Shown: in pieces, positions 32,694-44,520 of the stretch
Numbering within the stretch: position 1 is the stretch's first letter
Layout of the letters: each line of letters starts with the position of its first letter
Source: Incurvaria masculella
Taxonomy: Eukaryota > Arthropoda > Insecta > Lepidoptera > Incurvariidae
Direction: 5' to 3'
Assembly (NCBI GenBank): GCA_946894095.1
Contig: OX335641.1
Coordinates: forward strand, 12,542,501 to 12,606,500
Length of the DNA stretch: 64,000 nt
The notes under the pieces: generated by a model
Database searches by the model: none
Told to the model about the DNA's origin: nothing
The model's input: only the letters and a program-made list of their open reading frames with translations
Position numbers and translations under genes: made by a program

Positions 32694-35028
32694 CCCAAGC
32701 AGCAATTTTGGTTCTGAATTGGCAATAAAAAGGCCCTAGGAGCTATTTAAGACTTCAATACCTCAGAACCTATTAGCACAAACGAGCGCATATATTGGTA
32801 TAAACAACCTCCTGGATAGGTCCTGGTGACCAAAAGGGCCCAGCCACGACAACCTCCTAACAACCTCCTAATGACTATTTAGCCCTGACCTATTAGCAAG
32901 TAAATATTCACGACGAGGGCTAAAATATGGCCTATTAGCAAGCGCGTGGTTCTGTCAGTCCCGGCGCGGGCTAAGATATGACCAATTGGCTTCCGCGCGG
33001 GCTAAAAATGTGCCTGTTAGCCATCTGTTTGGCATGTAGGAGCTCTTGAATGCTTCTTTATGACCAAATCAAAACCATTTTATTGCTATTACTGGGTATC
33101 TTTTTTTGCTAGAACCCGACGACGGCACGAAAGCAATTCGTTTAGCACGTATTTTTGGTTGTTGCAACCATCGATGGCCGCTAACTTGTTCACAAGGCAC
33201 ACTCATGCAAGCTTGCTTGTTACATGGCGGCAAGGCGTAAGTAAAACATTGCTAGTTGTGGACACCTTGGACACCATTGTCTGGGAAGCCAAGTATGTCG
33301 ATGAAATGCTATATTATATGCATTATGAACACGTGCGCCCCCTAGATTATTAATATTTAATAAAAAATAATTAGTTTCGAAATTAACAAAAAATTCTAAA
33401 CTTATAAGTATTACACATGAAAATGTGCAACTCGAGCCGTTCAAGTCAAATACAATAACGGAATAAAATTATTAACCGTTTATTATTTAATTAAAATGAT
33501 TTTAAATACCAAATTCACAATTGAAAAATGGCGGACGATCAAGATAACCAATAGGCTACGAAAAATGCTTAAATATGGCCTCTTGACCATCATGCATGCT
33601 GGTTTTGTCACAGTATTGCCATTTCAAGCCAAGTTGGCATATTTTGTGGCTAGTTAGCATTTATAGTGGCCAGTTGGTTTTGAATAAGCCATTGCTTATC
33701 AACCCAGAGGCCTATTTAAGGCCAATAAGCATGCGAGTTTGCCAAATGTGCACACTTACAACTATTGTAAAACTATGTAAGTTGTGTCCGACCAGCGATT
33801 TAAGAAATTCTGCATAGTAGCATTGCGATCGGAATTATTGTTGGCTGTTTTAGTATTTCAGTTTCGACCCTCTCGCTCAAGCTCGCATAAGAGCCTAACC
33901 ACGAGGTTATCCGCCTTCCTGATAAAATATTACGCACCATCCATCGCCAATAAAGTATGGTTTTCCTATACCGTAGTACAAGCCTTTTTATCATAGGCTA
34001 TTTCCAATTCATAAAAGTTAAATTCGCCGACATACCACGATTTAAATCATTAAATTAGTTAAATAAGCTGGTATCAGCCCGGGCTGATACCAGCGTATTT
34101 GATGAAAAATGAAATATAAAGGGAAGGTAATATAAAGGGAAACACGTCTAACGACCGCGGTAACCTCAAAAGTATCGGAAGGTCTTAGGTCTATTTATTC
34201 AAGAATGCGATGTGTTGGGTTAGTACCATGAATGTGGTATAGCCATCTATTTCCAGTTACATAAAAAAGGCAATGAAGTAGTTTATTCTCAGGTACCCTT
34301 TGTAAAGCAAGCTGAAATTGCTTAAACAGTGTAAAACTGAACCAATTATGTTTAGAATCCAAATAATATTTCGCTTCGCCTTTTTCTTAAATTTTCCACT
34401 GGTTATTTTCAAAGTTGACATTATAATTGATTTTACCTGGAAATAGCATCCTGCTGTATTCCAGTTGAGAATGCATTTCACTTATCATAATAAATAGCCT
34501 ATCTGTCTAGTGAATCTAAACTCATTGATATACACATAGTCGTTGGTACTCGATGAAACCACAAAAAAACTAGTTGGTCTTCGCGCTAACCATTTTGACT
34601 TAATAATGGCCAAACAGCAACGAATCGGGCCAAATAGTCCGAAATAGGTTCTGACGAGTTCTGCCTTTTTGCCAAAAAGCCACACAATGGTCTTTAAAAG
34701 TGCTTTCTGGTTGTTAGAGCTTATTGGTCTTAAATAAGCATGTGAAAAGCCAAATGGTCTCTAATTGGTCATGAAATGGCACCACAGTCCTAAAAAGTGG
34801 CTTAAATATAACCTTAATAGGGCCATCAGGCAAGTGCCTTTTTTGGTCTTGAACTTAAGTCATCAGGAGGTTGTCGTGGCTAATTATTAGAACCTTTAGG
34901 TTCTAAAACCTTTTGGCAACAAATGATGCTTGAAATTTACTATATGGTAAGTTACATGCTATCATATAACCTATTTAATGCCAATTGGCAAGTTCCAGAA
35001 CCTCTATCCGCAAAAATTGTTACTTGGG
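32694..35028. mobile_element. 2.3-kb transposon-like element with repeated subterminal motifs
   Basis: The ends are inverted repeats: CCCAAGCAGCAATTTT (32694-32709) and AAAATTGTTACTTGGG (35013-35028), 14 of 16 matching. The insertion splits a SINE-L copy, which supports these limits. CCTATTAGCA occurs exactly at 32769, 32889 and 32931. Variants of GGGCTAAAATATGGCC and of GGCCTATTTAAG / CCAATTGGC are scattered through the left, middle and right parts. A SINE-L piece lies inside (34177-34268). A frame of 97 codons at 33060-33353 (LVTWRQGVSKTLLVVDTLD) is unrecognised. No transposase motif was seen, so it is probably non-autonomous; superfamily unknown. Confidence 0.55.
34177..34268 (+). mobile_element. 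SINE-L fragment inside the 2.3-kb element
   Basis: Contains TTCAAGAATGCGATGTGTTG and GGTATAGCCATCTATTTCCA, ending AGTTACATAAAAAA. Confidence 0.6.
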
Positions 35029-35075
35029 AAAGCACAGGTGTAGCCTTACCACCTAAAAGTGAAGGAGGGCTACAG
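35029..35075 (-). mobile_element. SINE-L, second half, interrupted copy
   Basis: GTAGCCTTACCACCTAAAAG continues the SINE broken at 32693. Confidence 0.5.
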
Positions 35076-35079
35076 ATTT

Positions 35080-36160
35080 TCGTGGAGTGACATCAAAATT
35101 TTCAACATTCTCAACGAATGGGAGGCGGGCATTTTCGCATTTGTTATAATAATGTTTTTAACAGTAGATTTTGCCTTCTGGTTTTTAAACCAAAAGGTCA
35201 GTCCTCATACGACAAGATACTTGTTGAAATGTTGCAGATTATTTACCACAGCTAGAAACAATGATTCGTTTCAGGCTTTCAACGAGATTTTCTGAATTGT
35301 GCTGTAACGATCTCCTTGTGACAGTACACTGCCGATTCCAGTATTACTTGCGTCTGTGTGGACTATGTTGCGCGATAACCTAAGATAGGAACTTTATAAA
35401 GTTAGCAACGACCCAGATCTGTTCTGTGCCTCGTTGCTGGCCGACACTTTTATGTAGTCACGCTTGAGTAGGCCACTTTATTCCTATCCGCTATCTGATA
35501 TTCTGGATGCTCGCTCGCCGTGAGCCCACCCCGCATCAGCGGTGCTCTCTTGTCCACCGATGACGTACCGCGTTTGTGTTCTATTGCATTGGTTTTAAGA
35601 ATACGTTTGTACATTAAAACAGAAACTTTTATTCTCAAAATACAGCACAATGGAATTTATGTTCATGATTTCTGTTCACCTCCATTTAGGCTCCGTCCTT
35701 TACGGGATGTTAATCGTAGTCAAAATGTCGACTGGATTTTGCCGGTGCGTTGGCCGCCATTTTGTTTGAAGGCTAGAATTGTTTAAAACTCAATAAATCG
35801 GTTATTTTCACTCGGTTAATAGAGTCTTAGGATAATTTTTTTGTACATTTAATTCTCTAGAAATCATTTATAATATAAAAGACGTACTATATATATCTAT
35901 AAAAAAATGTCACAGTTATAAAAAAGAAATCCTAAACGTTTTCAGATTTCCAGAACTCTTTTATAGACACAACAAAATGGATGATGAGAAGTAGCACCAC
36001 TGTCCGTGTCTAATACGACTTTTATATCACTAATTGCTTTGTTCGTGAGGCACGTTAAGACAATTCATGTTATAATTTACTTATTTCACAAAATTTAACG
36101 CCGCGAACACAACGGCGTGAATGAGTCACTTTTATCATCACTAAAAGCGCAGAGTTAAGT
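35080..36160. other. No feature recognised
   Basis: Several short open frames exist, but none has conserved motifs or splice support. No repeat is shared with the rest of the window. Confidence 0.35.
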
Positions 36161-36600
36161 CACGCATTCGCGTTCACGCTGTCCCACGCCCGCATGGATC
36201 CCTACCCCGGGTGGCGGCCAAGCCATAGACAATCGCGCGCAGCAACGACACAAACGTCGGTGCAAGGTTGCGTCGTGCTGCGACGGCACGACTGTGCCGA
36301 CCTCGCGGTGAGGTCACCGCGCCATGTCCGCGTTGGATGCGGGCCGTGCGGGTAGGGATTTCTCTATTATAGAAATTTCAGAGTTGGACCACTGAGAAGA
36401 AAATCCACTTATTTAAAATAAGTGTTCCCTACTATGTGGACTGCAATGAATAGTTTGTATTTTCGCCGCAACACACCGATACCGAGAGCTTACCACCGTC
36501 CACGCGGCCGGCAGTCGCCACCACAAACACTCAGCTTTGCACATCGCCGCCGCCGTCAATCACTTCCTTCTCCAAAGCCAGGATTTTCACTATAGTTTAG
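36160..36600. promoter_or_regulatory. CpG-rich island, candidate promoter region
   Basis: Two CpG-dense blocks (36165-36360 and 36480-36570) stand out of the AT-rich surroundings. The first is bounded by the inverted pair ATCCCTACCC / GGGTAGGGAT and contains GTGCTGCGACGGCACGACTG. The second holds a minus-strand ATG frame with a donor. On the minus strand a TATA-like TATTTAAAACG lies upstream, near 36635. This fits a promoter and first exon reading leftwards, but a GC-rich transposon core is an alternative. Confidence 0.35.
36494..36544 (-). CDS. Candidate first coding exon, unrecognised gene
   Basis: On the minus strand an ATG after a (GGC)n-type leader opens 17 codons, MCKAECLWWRLPAAWTV, which end in phase 0 at GTG|GTAAGC, a strong donor. 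The leader runs through GAAGGAAGTGATTGACGGCG. The peptide has no known motif. No matching acceptor exon was identified to the left, so the gene it would belong to is unknown. Short coding length makes chance a serious alternative. Confidence 0.25.
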
Positions 36601-37199
36601 GATGAGTAGCAAATTCCAGGCTCACTCACCAACGTTTTAAATAGAAGGGAAGAGCGGGTAGTCTTCAAAAGGCGAGCAGCTAGACGTACTCGCTAAGTCT
36701 TGCGTGTACGCAAACATACCGGCGCACGTACGGGAAGGACCTTATACAGCGGCCATAAGGTCCAACACTGAATAATCATAACGATAATTCCGGTTATGTT
36801 CAGACAACACACAAACATTAGGAACTATACTGATCAATAAGTAAACGGCCAGAAACAATATTTCAGAAAATAAAGCTCAATACCTTCTAAATTGGAAATG
36901 GACACGTTTGGAACACTATGAACTTTCTTAAAAAGTGAAGAACTTTGAAAATAAGATATTTTCGATATTTCGGGTTTTATTTGGATTCTGTTTATACGTT
37001 TTCAAATTTAAAATAATATCCCATTTATTACTAGACAACGGTTTTAAAAGTAAAAATAGACCTAGTATTCTAGGCGTGAAAAAATAAATTACAACAAAAA
37101 TAACTACTTACTTAATAAATATAGTGCAAGGCCTATACCTGCATCTACCAATTCACCGGCTCTATACCTATAACTTAGAATTCTCTTACAATGCCTCTT

Positions 37200-37330
37200 C
37201 CCTTGATTGCTTCTACAAACAGTGTTAAAGATTTTACATTTATCTGCGTTGCGGACGTTGACTGCAAAGACTGAGCATGATATTGATGATGACACCTATA
37301 TGTGTCATCACCAAAATCGTTATTCGTCAT
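37200..37330 (-). repeat. LR-3 fragment
   Basis: Contains GCGTTGCGGACGTTGACTGC and AAAGACTGAGCATG, the reverse complement of the TTTGCAGTCAATATCCGCAA block at 39680; a CACCAAAATCGT block after it is shared with 58130. Confidence 0.5.
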
Positions 37331-37722
37331 CAGACGCCAGAGTCCGTCCCTGGTTGACTTTAGTTTGTTTAATATCTATGATAGTTCACCGAGACTTCGA
37401 GCCACTCGGTTATCCAGGTACTACTTCTTGAAGTTATTTGTCAGAATACACCTCGTTCTTTGGGAGCACCTGCGCTGTTGTTGTTGTGAACAGCTTTCCG
37501 CGAAAATTAAATGGAGGCTTCAGTGCAGCGTTTTGTTACCGGGTGAGACAGCGTTTATACCACAATATATCCTATATAAGTTTCCAATCGAACTGAAAAG
37601 CCTTTAGCTCCGTCGAATATTTGTTTTGCATGAAGATGATCACATTCCAGGGTCTATGATCAAATATTTTAACAGTAGCGGTCATTGATTCATGAAGGTT
37701 AATTCCGTGACTCGATGCCGTG

Positions 37723-37911
37723 ACTAACTCGCCAGGTGAACAGGCAAGTGACTGATTAAATCCAACGCTTAGTTGCATTTCGTATCATGTTGCATAGTAA
37801 ATTTCAGTTCGCCTGGTAGAATAACACGTCGTTTGACGATTAGCATTGTACGATATGAAACTAATCGTCAGATTTTTTTCACTCACTTGCCTGTTCACCC
37901 GGCGGTTCACA
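37723..37911. mobile_element. MG-1 MITE
   Basis: Arms ACTCGCCAGGTGAACAGGCA and ACTTGCCTGTTCACCCGGCG pair, and further in AGTTGCATTTCGTATCATG pairs partly with GTACGATATGAAACTAATCG. Other copies are at 47957-48178 and 52495-52600. Confidence 0.7.
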
Positions 37912-38106
37912 CAGTGATCCTGAGAGAACTGATCTAATATTACGGCGATACGATTGAAAGGATAACCGCAGATGTGTTTTACAAACAAGTTGATAAATTA
38001 GGTTGCAGATACTTGAGAAGTATGTACTCAAAGCATTCGAAAATTACTTAGTATATAAAATAAATAAGAGAGATAATTAATTTCATAAAGTCATCGAAAA
38101 CATTTT

Positions 38107-38149
38107 GCTTGAAAACTTACACGTTTTGTAAAGGCGTAAGTTTTCAAGC
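38107..38149. repeat. Perfect 14-bp hairpin
   Basis: GCTTGAAAACTTAC and GTAAGTTTTCAAGC flank a 15-bp loop. No coding or terminator context; probably the tip of an old inverted-repeat element. Confidence 0.6.
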
Positions 38150-38240
38150 ATGTGCAACGACCGCTGTAATCTAAAAAGTTCGGTTCATTTCGGTTCGGCC
38201 CTGCAGAGCCAGTCCATCGGGTAATAATACGAAACACCTG

Positions 38241-38450
38241 CTGAAAAAACCGAACAAGTGCGAATCGGACTCGCACAGGAAAGGTTCCGTACCATCGTAC
38301 AAAAAAAAACACGTTTCTTGTTTGGCCCCTTTATTTTTATTAATATTATGGGCAATATTGACCCTGTGACATTTTAAACTTACGACCTATCGCGGTTAAT
38401 GAGATACACCCAGTTGACGGACGACAAGACGGACAAACAGCGGAGGCAGG
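38241..38450 (-). repeat. LR-1 repeat, diverged copy
   Basis: Begins CGAACAAGTGCGAATCGGAC followed by TCGCAC and GGTTCCGTACCATCGTAC, and ends at a degraded GTCC tract (GACGGACGACAAGACGGACA). Confidence 0.65.
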
Positions 38451-38455
38451 AGAAA

Positions 38456-38690
38456 CCTGACATGGATGACGCTAATACCACACAAGTACCGTTATGATAT
38501 TAGCCAAATATACCACATTCCCGAAGGAATTAGTTGCCATGCCAGGGCCTTCCCTTTATGAGTACGACTACATTGAACTGAATGGAAAAACGATTTTTTT
38601 TTAATTGCCGCTTTACAGTTTTACATGGATTCCGAACCATAGAGCAGATCGCATTGCACTTATCGAACTTGTCTTGAAAAAATACCACAT
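38456..38690 (-). mobile_element. SINE-L fragment
   Basis: Contains CTGACATGGATGACGCTAAT, ACATTCCCGAAGGAATTAGT, GTACGACTACATTGAACTGA and GGATTCCGAACCATAGAGCA in family order. The tRNA-like head is not seen. Confidence 0.75.
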
Positions 38691-39415
38691 TTGTACATAC
38701 AAATACCCCTCCCCCACTCGAAACGCGTGCCTATACAGCCTCCAATTTATCATTGGTTAGGGAAAAGCCTGAAGAGTAGGGTTGCAACCGGTCGTGAAAC
38801 TGAAATTGGTACAGGACAGACCAAAGCCTTGGATTTGTCAACATTTCGGGTTTCTGATTTTCCGTAGCAAAATCTAGGTCTCGGTAAAATTGAAAACTAT
38901 CTAGTACTATACTTCGGCAAAGCTGGCAAGTATATATAGTAAGTTCAGACTCAAAAGTCTAATTCAACAATAACATAATTTTGTTATCATTGATAACAAA
39001 CTTGTAATAATAAAAAATCGGGACGATTCAGGATTTTTTTTAGATTCAGACGAAACGCTACTTTCTTATCGAAAAAGCGGAGCAAATCGCGCTTATACGG
39101 GACGTATGGCAACCCTACTGAGGAGGTATTACAAAGGAGCGTGCAGCCCGTCAAGTCACCAACAAGATAATTTGGGGAGGAATCCTCGGAGGATTGCGGC
39201 AGGAGCGGTCGCTATGCGGTAGAATGCCAGTCCCAGAACTTAATTCAATTACGGGGGCATTAAGCGAATAACGCTCTACTGGATCTGAAGAATTGGTGTA
39301 CCGTTAGAAGAAAAGGATAACCTACATGTTCTGCAGGGCTGGAAATGCATGGCTTATTACTTACCCACTGCCCTTTACTCAGCATTTCCGTAACAACTTT
39401 TGTTTAGGGATATAT

Positions 39416-39775
39416 TTACAATCGACCATGAAGCAAGGACACATTAATGAAAGAAAGCGCCCTTTAAAAATAACTATATCATGGATATACTGCAGGGCTG
39501 GACCCGAACCAGAAAAACATACCATTCGCCGGGATTGCGTCTCCCGAGTTCGTCATCTGCCGTATACCCATAAATTGAAATTCTACTACAGTCCATGCGC
39601 ACGTAATGAATGCCTCCTAGTAGGAGGCCTCTTGCCCCTACACCACGAGCTGTACGGCGAATTTGTTTGAATGTTCAACCTTTGCAGTCAATATCCGCAA
39701 CGCAGGTAAAGCGTTAAATAAATGTACGTATATTCCTAAGCACTGTGTTAGTAGGAGGAATTGAATGATAAGCGA
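39416..39775 (+). repeat. LR-3 repeat, longest copy
   Basis: Begins TACAATCGACCATGAAGCAA, continues with AGGGCTGGACCCGAACCAGA, AATGAATGCCTCCTAGTAGG, GTTCAACCTTTGCAGTCAAT and CGCAGGTAAAGCGTTAAATA, and ends near TAGTAGGAGGAATTG. A 114-codon open frame across it is not conserved in the other copies. Confidence 0.6.
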
Positions 39776-39780
39776 AGCCT

Positions 39781-41841
39781 CGCGTCCTTAATAACGAACC
39801 GTTGAACGCTCGTTTTATGATTGAATTTATGCTTTTATGATGATTTTATGCTCGAATTGTTTTGACTCATCTCTAGATCATAATAAATGCAACGATATTC
39901 TGTATATGTTTTCTTGTTAAGTCTTCTCGAGTTATTTTGCTGGCGGTAGTTCTTGGGTAGTGAAAGAGCGGGCGCCCTTGAATCCGCATCGCCTTGTGAA
40001 GGCGCTACTTACGATGACCAATGTATGTACATACTTATTTACTTACTGAATTACCATCATTAAGCGTCCTTATTTCAAATTAACTTGCTGGAAAGGTGCG
40101 TCATTTCCTTATCATGTGGCTCTAGAATCGGATGCTGGAATCATAAAAGTGTACTTAAATGGAAGTTTCGGCTTTTGTTTGTGGTTTCAGTTAAATTACA
40201 TTGTTTGTTGTTAACCCCGAAGTACCAATTTGTGTAGATGCCCGCGTTAAGGTTTTCCGAAAACCGTCGGTATTTCTCCGACTTCCCTTATTTAATCGCA
40301 CTAACCCCTAATTTAACCTGATGGTAATAAATTGATGGTAACAATAAAGCTATACGGATATATAAACCGGATCAAAAATGGTTAAGTGGTTCTCGGGTTA
40401 TTAAGTTAAACAGACGGAAAATCAGACAAACGTTGAACACACAGTCTGAACACACAATGACTAACATTTCAGGCCCATGTTGAACCCGGTTCGTCCAATG
40501 ATATTAACGGGGTCGAAGGCGAGGGATACGGTAAAAGTGTCGAAAATTCTTCAAAATAGAACTCATACATACATTGCTAAGGAAGGATCACCCTTCGGTC
40601 TTGCATACGGGTGCCTATTTACTCACGCAAAGTAGGCCAGCCTGATTGATCCTCGCCACATGCGAAGAGCGCGCATGCGAAATCATACTTTACCAGTGGC
40701 AGTGAAAGCTTGTATTTGTTTGTCTAATAGTTAGAAAATGTGTTGCCTTGGAAGAACATGTATATTAAATTATTTGAATCATTTAACATTTTATGTCGTA
40801 CTGATTTTATTTTCGTAATTTTATTGTTTAAATTGCATTTATCCTGTCTTGTACACGACATTGGCCATTTGAAAAGCGGAGCTAAAGATTTAAGTAGACT
40901 GTTCCTGAAGAACACTGAAGAATGAATAAATTGTTGAAATTTCAATTTGTTGGATGTATGGTGCGATTGTTTCATTGCAGGAATATTGCATAAAAATGTT
41001 TTTTTACTTTCAATTTCGCCAAACGTGCCGCCATTACGCAAGTCTCCGACAGATGTCGCTAGCATCAAGCTGTTTTGATTTGCTGTGTTGACATGGAGCA
41101 AAATATTGCTTTGTTTACAAAATTTGAACAATATTTACTCAATCACATATTTCTATGTAAAGCATGGAACAGTTCGAAAATTAAAGAGATTGGTTATGGT
41201 GCTGTCTCTACAACAAACACAAAAACAACAATCGTTGTTATTAATATTATGTCTGCCTACAGAACCAATACGGTGAAAACAACTAAATAAGTAAATGAAT
41301 AAATAAATAATTAAATAAATGAGAAAAACAGCTAATCTGGTTGTATGTAGCTGAACGCCCCCTCTTGTGTCCCGCGCCGCCGTCTCTATGCGGATCGGGT
41401 GGCGCGAGCCGCGCCCCTGGAGCTGCAATGGGGTGCAGGGAGTGCAGGATCGGGAATCGGGAGCCGATCCTGAAACATAACATAGATATCGTAAAAAGCA
41501 GTAATATTTCGGCATTCGCCGTTATCAAACTCTTTTTAATTTCTTACCTATACGGAGCAGGTAAAAGACATTAGACCAATTGTGATTTTCAAATATTTGT
41601 ACCTATGGTTTCCCCGTCGTCAGGAAAAATTAAATATATTAATTATAATATGATTAAATATGTCGAAAGGAACTACGCTTGTTTCATAGAGAAAAATTTA
41701 AGTTGACAGCGCTTTTTTCGCCCATACAAGAATGGACATTCTCCTTTCCAAGAAGGTTTTTTTAGCCCCCAATACCCAAGTGGATCAAAAACATTAGCGG
41801 CTTTGCTCGTGTTAATACTCCAGGAACTTTAGCCTTAAATC
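39781..41841. other. No gene supported; one GC-rich patch
   Basis: A GC-rich patch at 41350-41470 (GAGCCGCGCCCCTGGAGCTG) has open frames on both strands but no splice-bounded, protein-like one. The minus-strand frame of 135 codons at 40724-41131 shows no motif. Nothing else recurs. Confidence 0.35.
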
Positions 41842-42636
41842 AGCACTTAGAAAAACATTAAATCCGAAATGCAATTTTTTTTCTCATAAACGTAGTATTT
41901 AATGTGGACGTGTGTACATTAAGTTTGCAACATTTTGGGGGGTCCGGAAGATAGAAATATAATATGAAATAGATTTAAAAATTGATATCTCCTAAACAAA
42001 TATTTAGAAATGTTATTTAAAAATGTTATATGCTAGCTAATTTTAGGTATAATATTACTGTGAATTTGCAACAATTTCTTATTCACGGAACTGTATAAAT
42101 ATATTTAGTTTGTACTATTTTCATAATATCTGCGAAGCAAATAATGAAAATTCTATTTTATTTTCTGAAATTGGAAACTGACCGCAAACTCTAAATTCTG
42201 TGAAACTTGTAAAATGTTGCAAATATTAGAAGCACATTTTTTTTCATTTATAATTTTTACATTCACACAAAAGTAAAAAAAAATATTCGAAATACGTATA
42301 AAATCGTTCGTTGTATAGTTTTAGTTGTATTTAATTTTCTTTTACATATTCTAGAAAGAAATATAGCAATAGCAAATTAGGTTCGCGGCATGGATTTTTT
42401 TTAGTAAAAACATTTTTTTAAATACATTTCCGTAATTACTTAACGTAAAGACTTAACATATAATTTTTTTTAATACCGTTTCTAAATATTTGTTTAGGAG
42501 ATATATATTTTTTAATACATTTAAAAAAAAATCTATCTTCCGGGCCCCGCTAAATGTTGCAAACTTAATGTCAGCGTATGAACATGAAATTATATATTTC
42601 TGAGAAAAAAAAAATCATTTCGGATTTCATGTGCTT
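41842..42636. mobile_element. AT-rich foldback element (about 790 bp)
   Basis: Arms of about 170 bp pair imperfectly. Left blocks AAATCCGAAATGCAATTTTT, ACATTAAGTTTGCAACATTT and ATCTCCTAAACAAATATTTA are mirrored by TAAATATTTGTTTAGGAGAT, AAATGTTGCAAACTTAATGT and AATCATTTCGGATTTCATGT. No coding content. Confidence 0.7.
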
Positions 42637-42870
42637 CTCAAACCGTATCTATCCCGGTCTATAAAGTCCGACCCTATGGTCTATTTTCACGATCGGCTGG
42701 CTTTAATTCGAGAAATGAGGATAGCGAATTGGGGAGGTGCATTTAGTGGTGGTACGAGTAGAAAGGGGTTGGAGGGATGACGTTGTACAGCTTCAAAGTG
42801 CAGTATGGTGATATAGACGCTAAAATCCCTTCAGAGTTGGAGAGTCTCTAAAATCGTTTTGCTATAAAAA

Positions 42871-43150
42871 CTAGCCAAGTACGAGTCGGACTCGCACACG
42901 AAGAATTCCGTACCATCGTACAAGATTAAACACAAAAAAATCACGGTTTCTGTATCGGGCCCCCCTTTAAATTTTTATTATTATACCCATTTGTTGTTAT
43001 AGCGGCAAAATAAATACACACTCTGTGAAAATTTCAGCTGCCTACCTATTACGGTTCATAAGATACAGCACTGTAACAGACGGACGGACGGACGGACAGC
43101 AGAGGCTTAGTAATAGGGTTCCGTTTTCACCCTTTGGGTACGGAACCCTA
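42871..43150 (-). repeat. LR-1 repeat, near full length
   Basis: Starts CTAGCCAAGTACGAGTCGGA, continues through GCGGCAAAATAAATACACAC and (GGAC)n, and ends TTCCGTTTTCACCCTTTGGG and TACGGAACCCTA. Confidence 0.8.
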
Positions 43151-43159
43151 AAGTGGATT

Positions 43160-43700
43160 GAAGCGACGTTCGGCATTCGCCGCAGGTCAGCAGCTCAACG
43201 AACCGACCCACGGTCCGCAGAAGTCCAATTTGTCAGGAGATCGTATCGGAAGCAAGGTCGACCACCTTTGCGTCTGTCCGTCCGCCGCCGCCCGGTGCCC
43301 TTGTCACGACTTATCTAGTGCCGCCGGCAACTGCTTAGTGGGATTACGGCGCACCTTGTTCTAACGAGTTAAAGGAATGTTTAGCAGCCGCCTAACTTTC
43401 ATTCTGCACGTAAGTACATTTCGGTTATACATCTTACTTACTATATCATGGCAATAGTTATATTACATACGGGGTCCCTTCGCGGCTTTCAATTCAAAAC
43501 TCAGTAGTCACGCTACAGAAGTAATATTACGCGCACGCGCTTGTAACGTGTGCGTTCACGACTCTCAATAATTTATCCACTAGAATAAATAGATGATTTA
43601 TGCTTGCGCACTGGCAGAGTCTCAAAATGCAGCAATGTGCAATAAGTTAGTTGCCTATTGCCTGGCCGTCTAGCTGTCAGGTAAGTAAAAATAGAAAAAT
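43160..43700. other. No gene supported
   Basis: 43160-43340 is GC-rich with open plus-strand frames, but these lack splice support and recognisable motifs. The remainder is unremarkable. Confidence 0.3.
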
Positions 43701-44447
43701 ACGACCAAGATTGTTGCCTAGTTTTCAAAACGTGGAGTCATTGTAAGCTAACGTCATGTAAGACTAAGATTACAAAAAAATGTCTGTTTTCAAAGCGTGC
43801 AATCATTGTCAGCTAGCGCCATGTATGACCAGGATTGGTACAATTTTCCTAGTTTTCAAAGCGTGTAGTTCAAGCCACGTATGACCAAGATTGGTAACAT
43901 TTGCCTAATTTTCAAACCGTGGAGAAAAATGTTAGCTAAAGCCAACAAGATCAATGGTAAAATTGCCTAGTTTTCAAAGCGTGCCATCATCATTAGTTAA
44001 AGTCATGTATGACCAAGAATGTTAAAATTTGTCTAGTTTTCAAAGTGAGTAGCTATAGCCACGTATGACCAAGATTGTTAAATTTGCCTGTTTTTCAAAG
44101 CGTTGTATAAATTGTTAGATAAAGCCATGTATGACCAAGATCAATGGTTAAATTTGCCTAGTTTTCAAAGCGTGCCATCATCATTAGTTAAAGTCATGTA
44201 TGACCAAGAATGTTAAAATTTGTCTAGTTTTCAAAGTGAGACGTATGACCAAGATTGTTAAATTTGCCTGTTTTTCAAAGCGTTGTATAAATTGTTAGAT
44301 AAAGCCATGTATGACCAAGATCAATGGTAAAATTTGCCTAGTTTTCAAAGCGTGCAATAATTATTAGTTAAAGCCATGTTTGACCAAGATTGTTAAAATT
44401 TGCCCAGTTTTCAAAGAATTAATGTTAGCTAAAGCTATGCACGACCA
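43700..44447 (+). repeat. Minisatellite with higher-order repeat
   Basis: About 11 diverged units of roughly 55-65 bp, each built on CCTAGTTTTCAAAGCGTG, a variable piece, GTTAGCTAAAGCCATGTATG and ACCAAGATTGTTAAAATTTG. A block of three units starting at 43981 (GTGCCATCATCATTAG) is repeated starting at 44172, an offset of 191 bp. The second block lacks 11 bp (TAGCTATAGCC). Spacers are not unique and there is no cas gene, so this is not CRISPR. Confidence 0.85.
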
Positions 44448-44520
44448 CACCATAACTCTGCCGCCGCTGCCGCCTACGTCGTTACCAACATTGAAACGTG
44501 CTTACATTTGAGTATGCTAA

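Noticed and set aside
36195..36360. Coding exon starting at the plus-strand ATG near 36325 (MSALDAGRA, then GTAGGG)
   Set aside because: Very short, with a weak donor, and it overlaps the inverted-repeat border of the GC block; the minus-strand reading has the better donor.
39326..39670. 114-codon plus-strand gene
   Set aside because: It lies across an LR-3 repeat copy, and the frame is not kept in the other LR-3 copies.
40724..41131. 135-codon minus-strand gene
   Set aside because: AT-biased composition, no splice context, no domain and no support from base composition relative to the flanks.
43700..44447. CRISPR-like array
   Set aside because: The units are 55-65 bp and diverged, the stretches between conserved pieces are repeats of one another rather than unique spacers, and the genome is an animal's.
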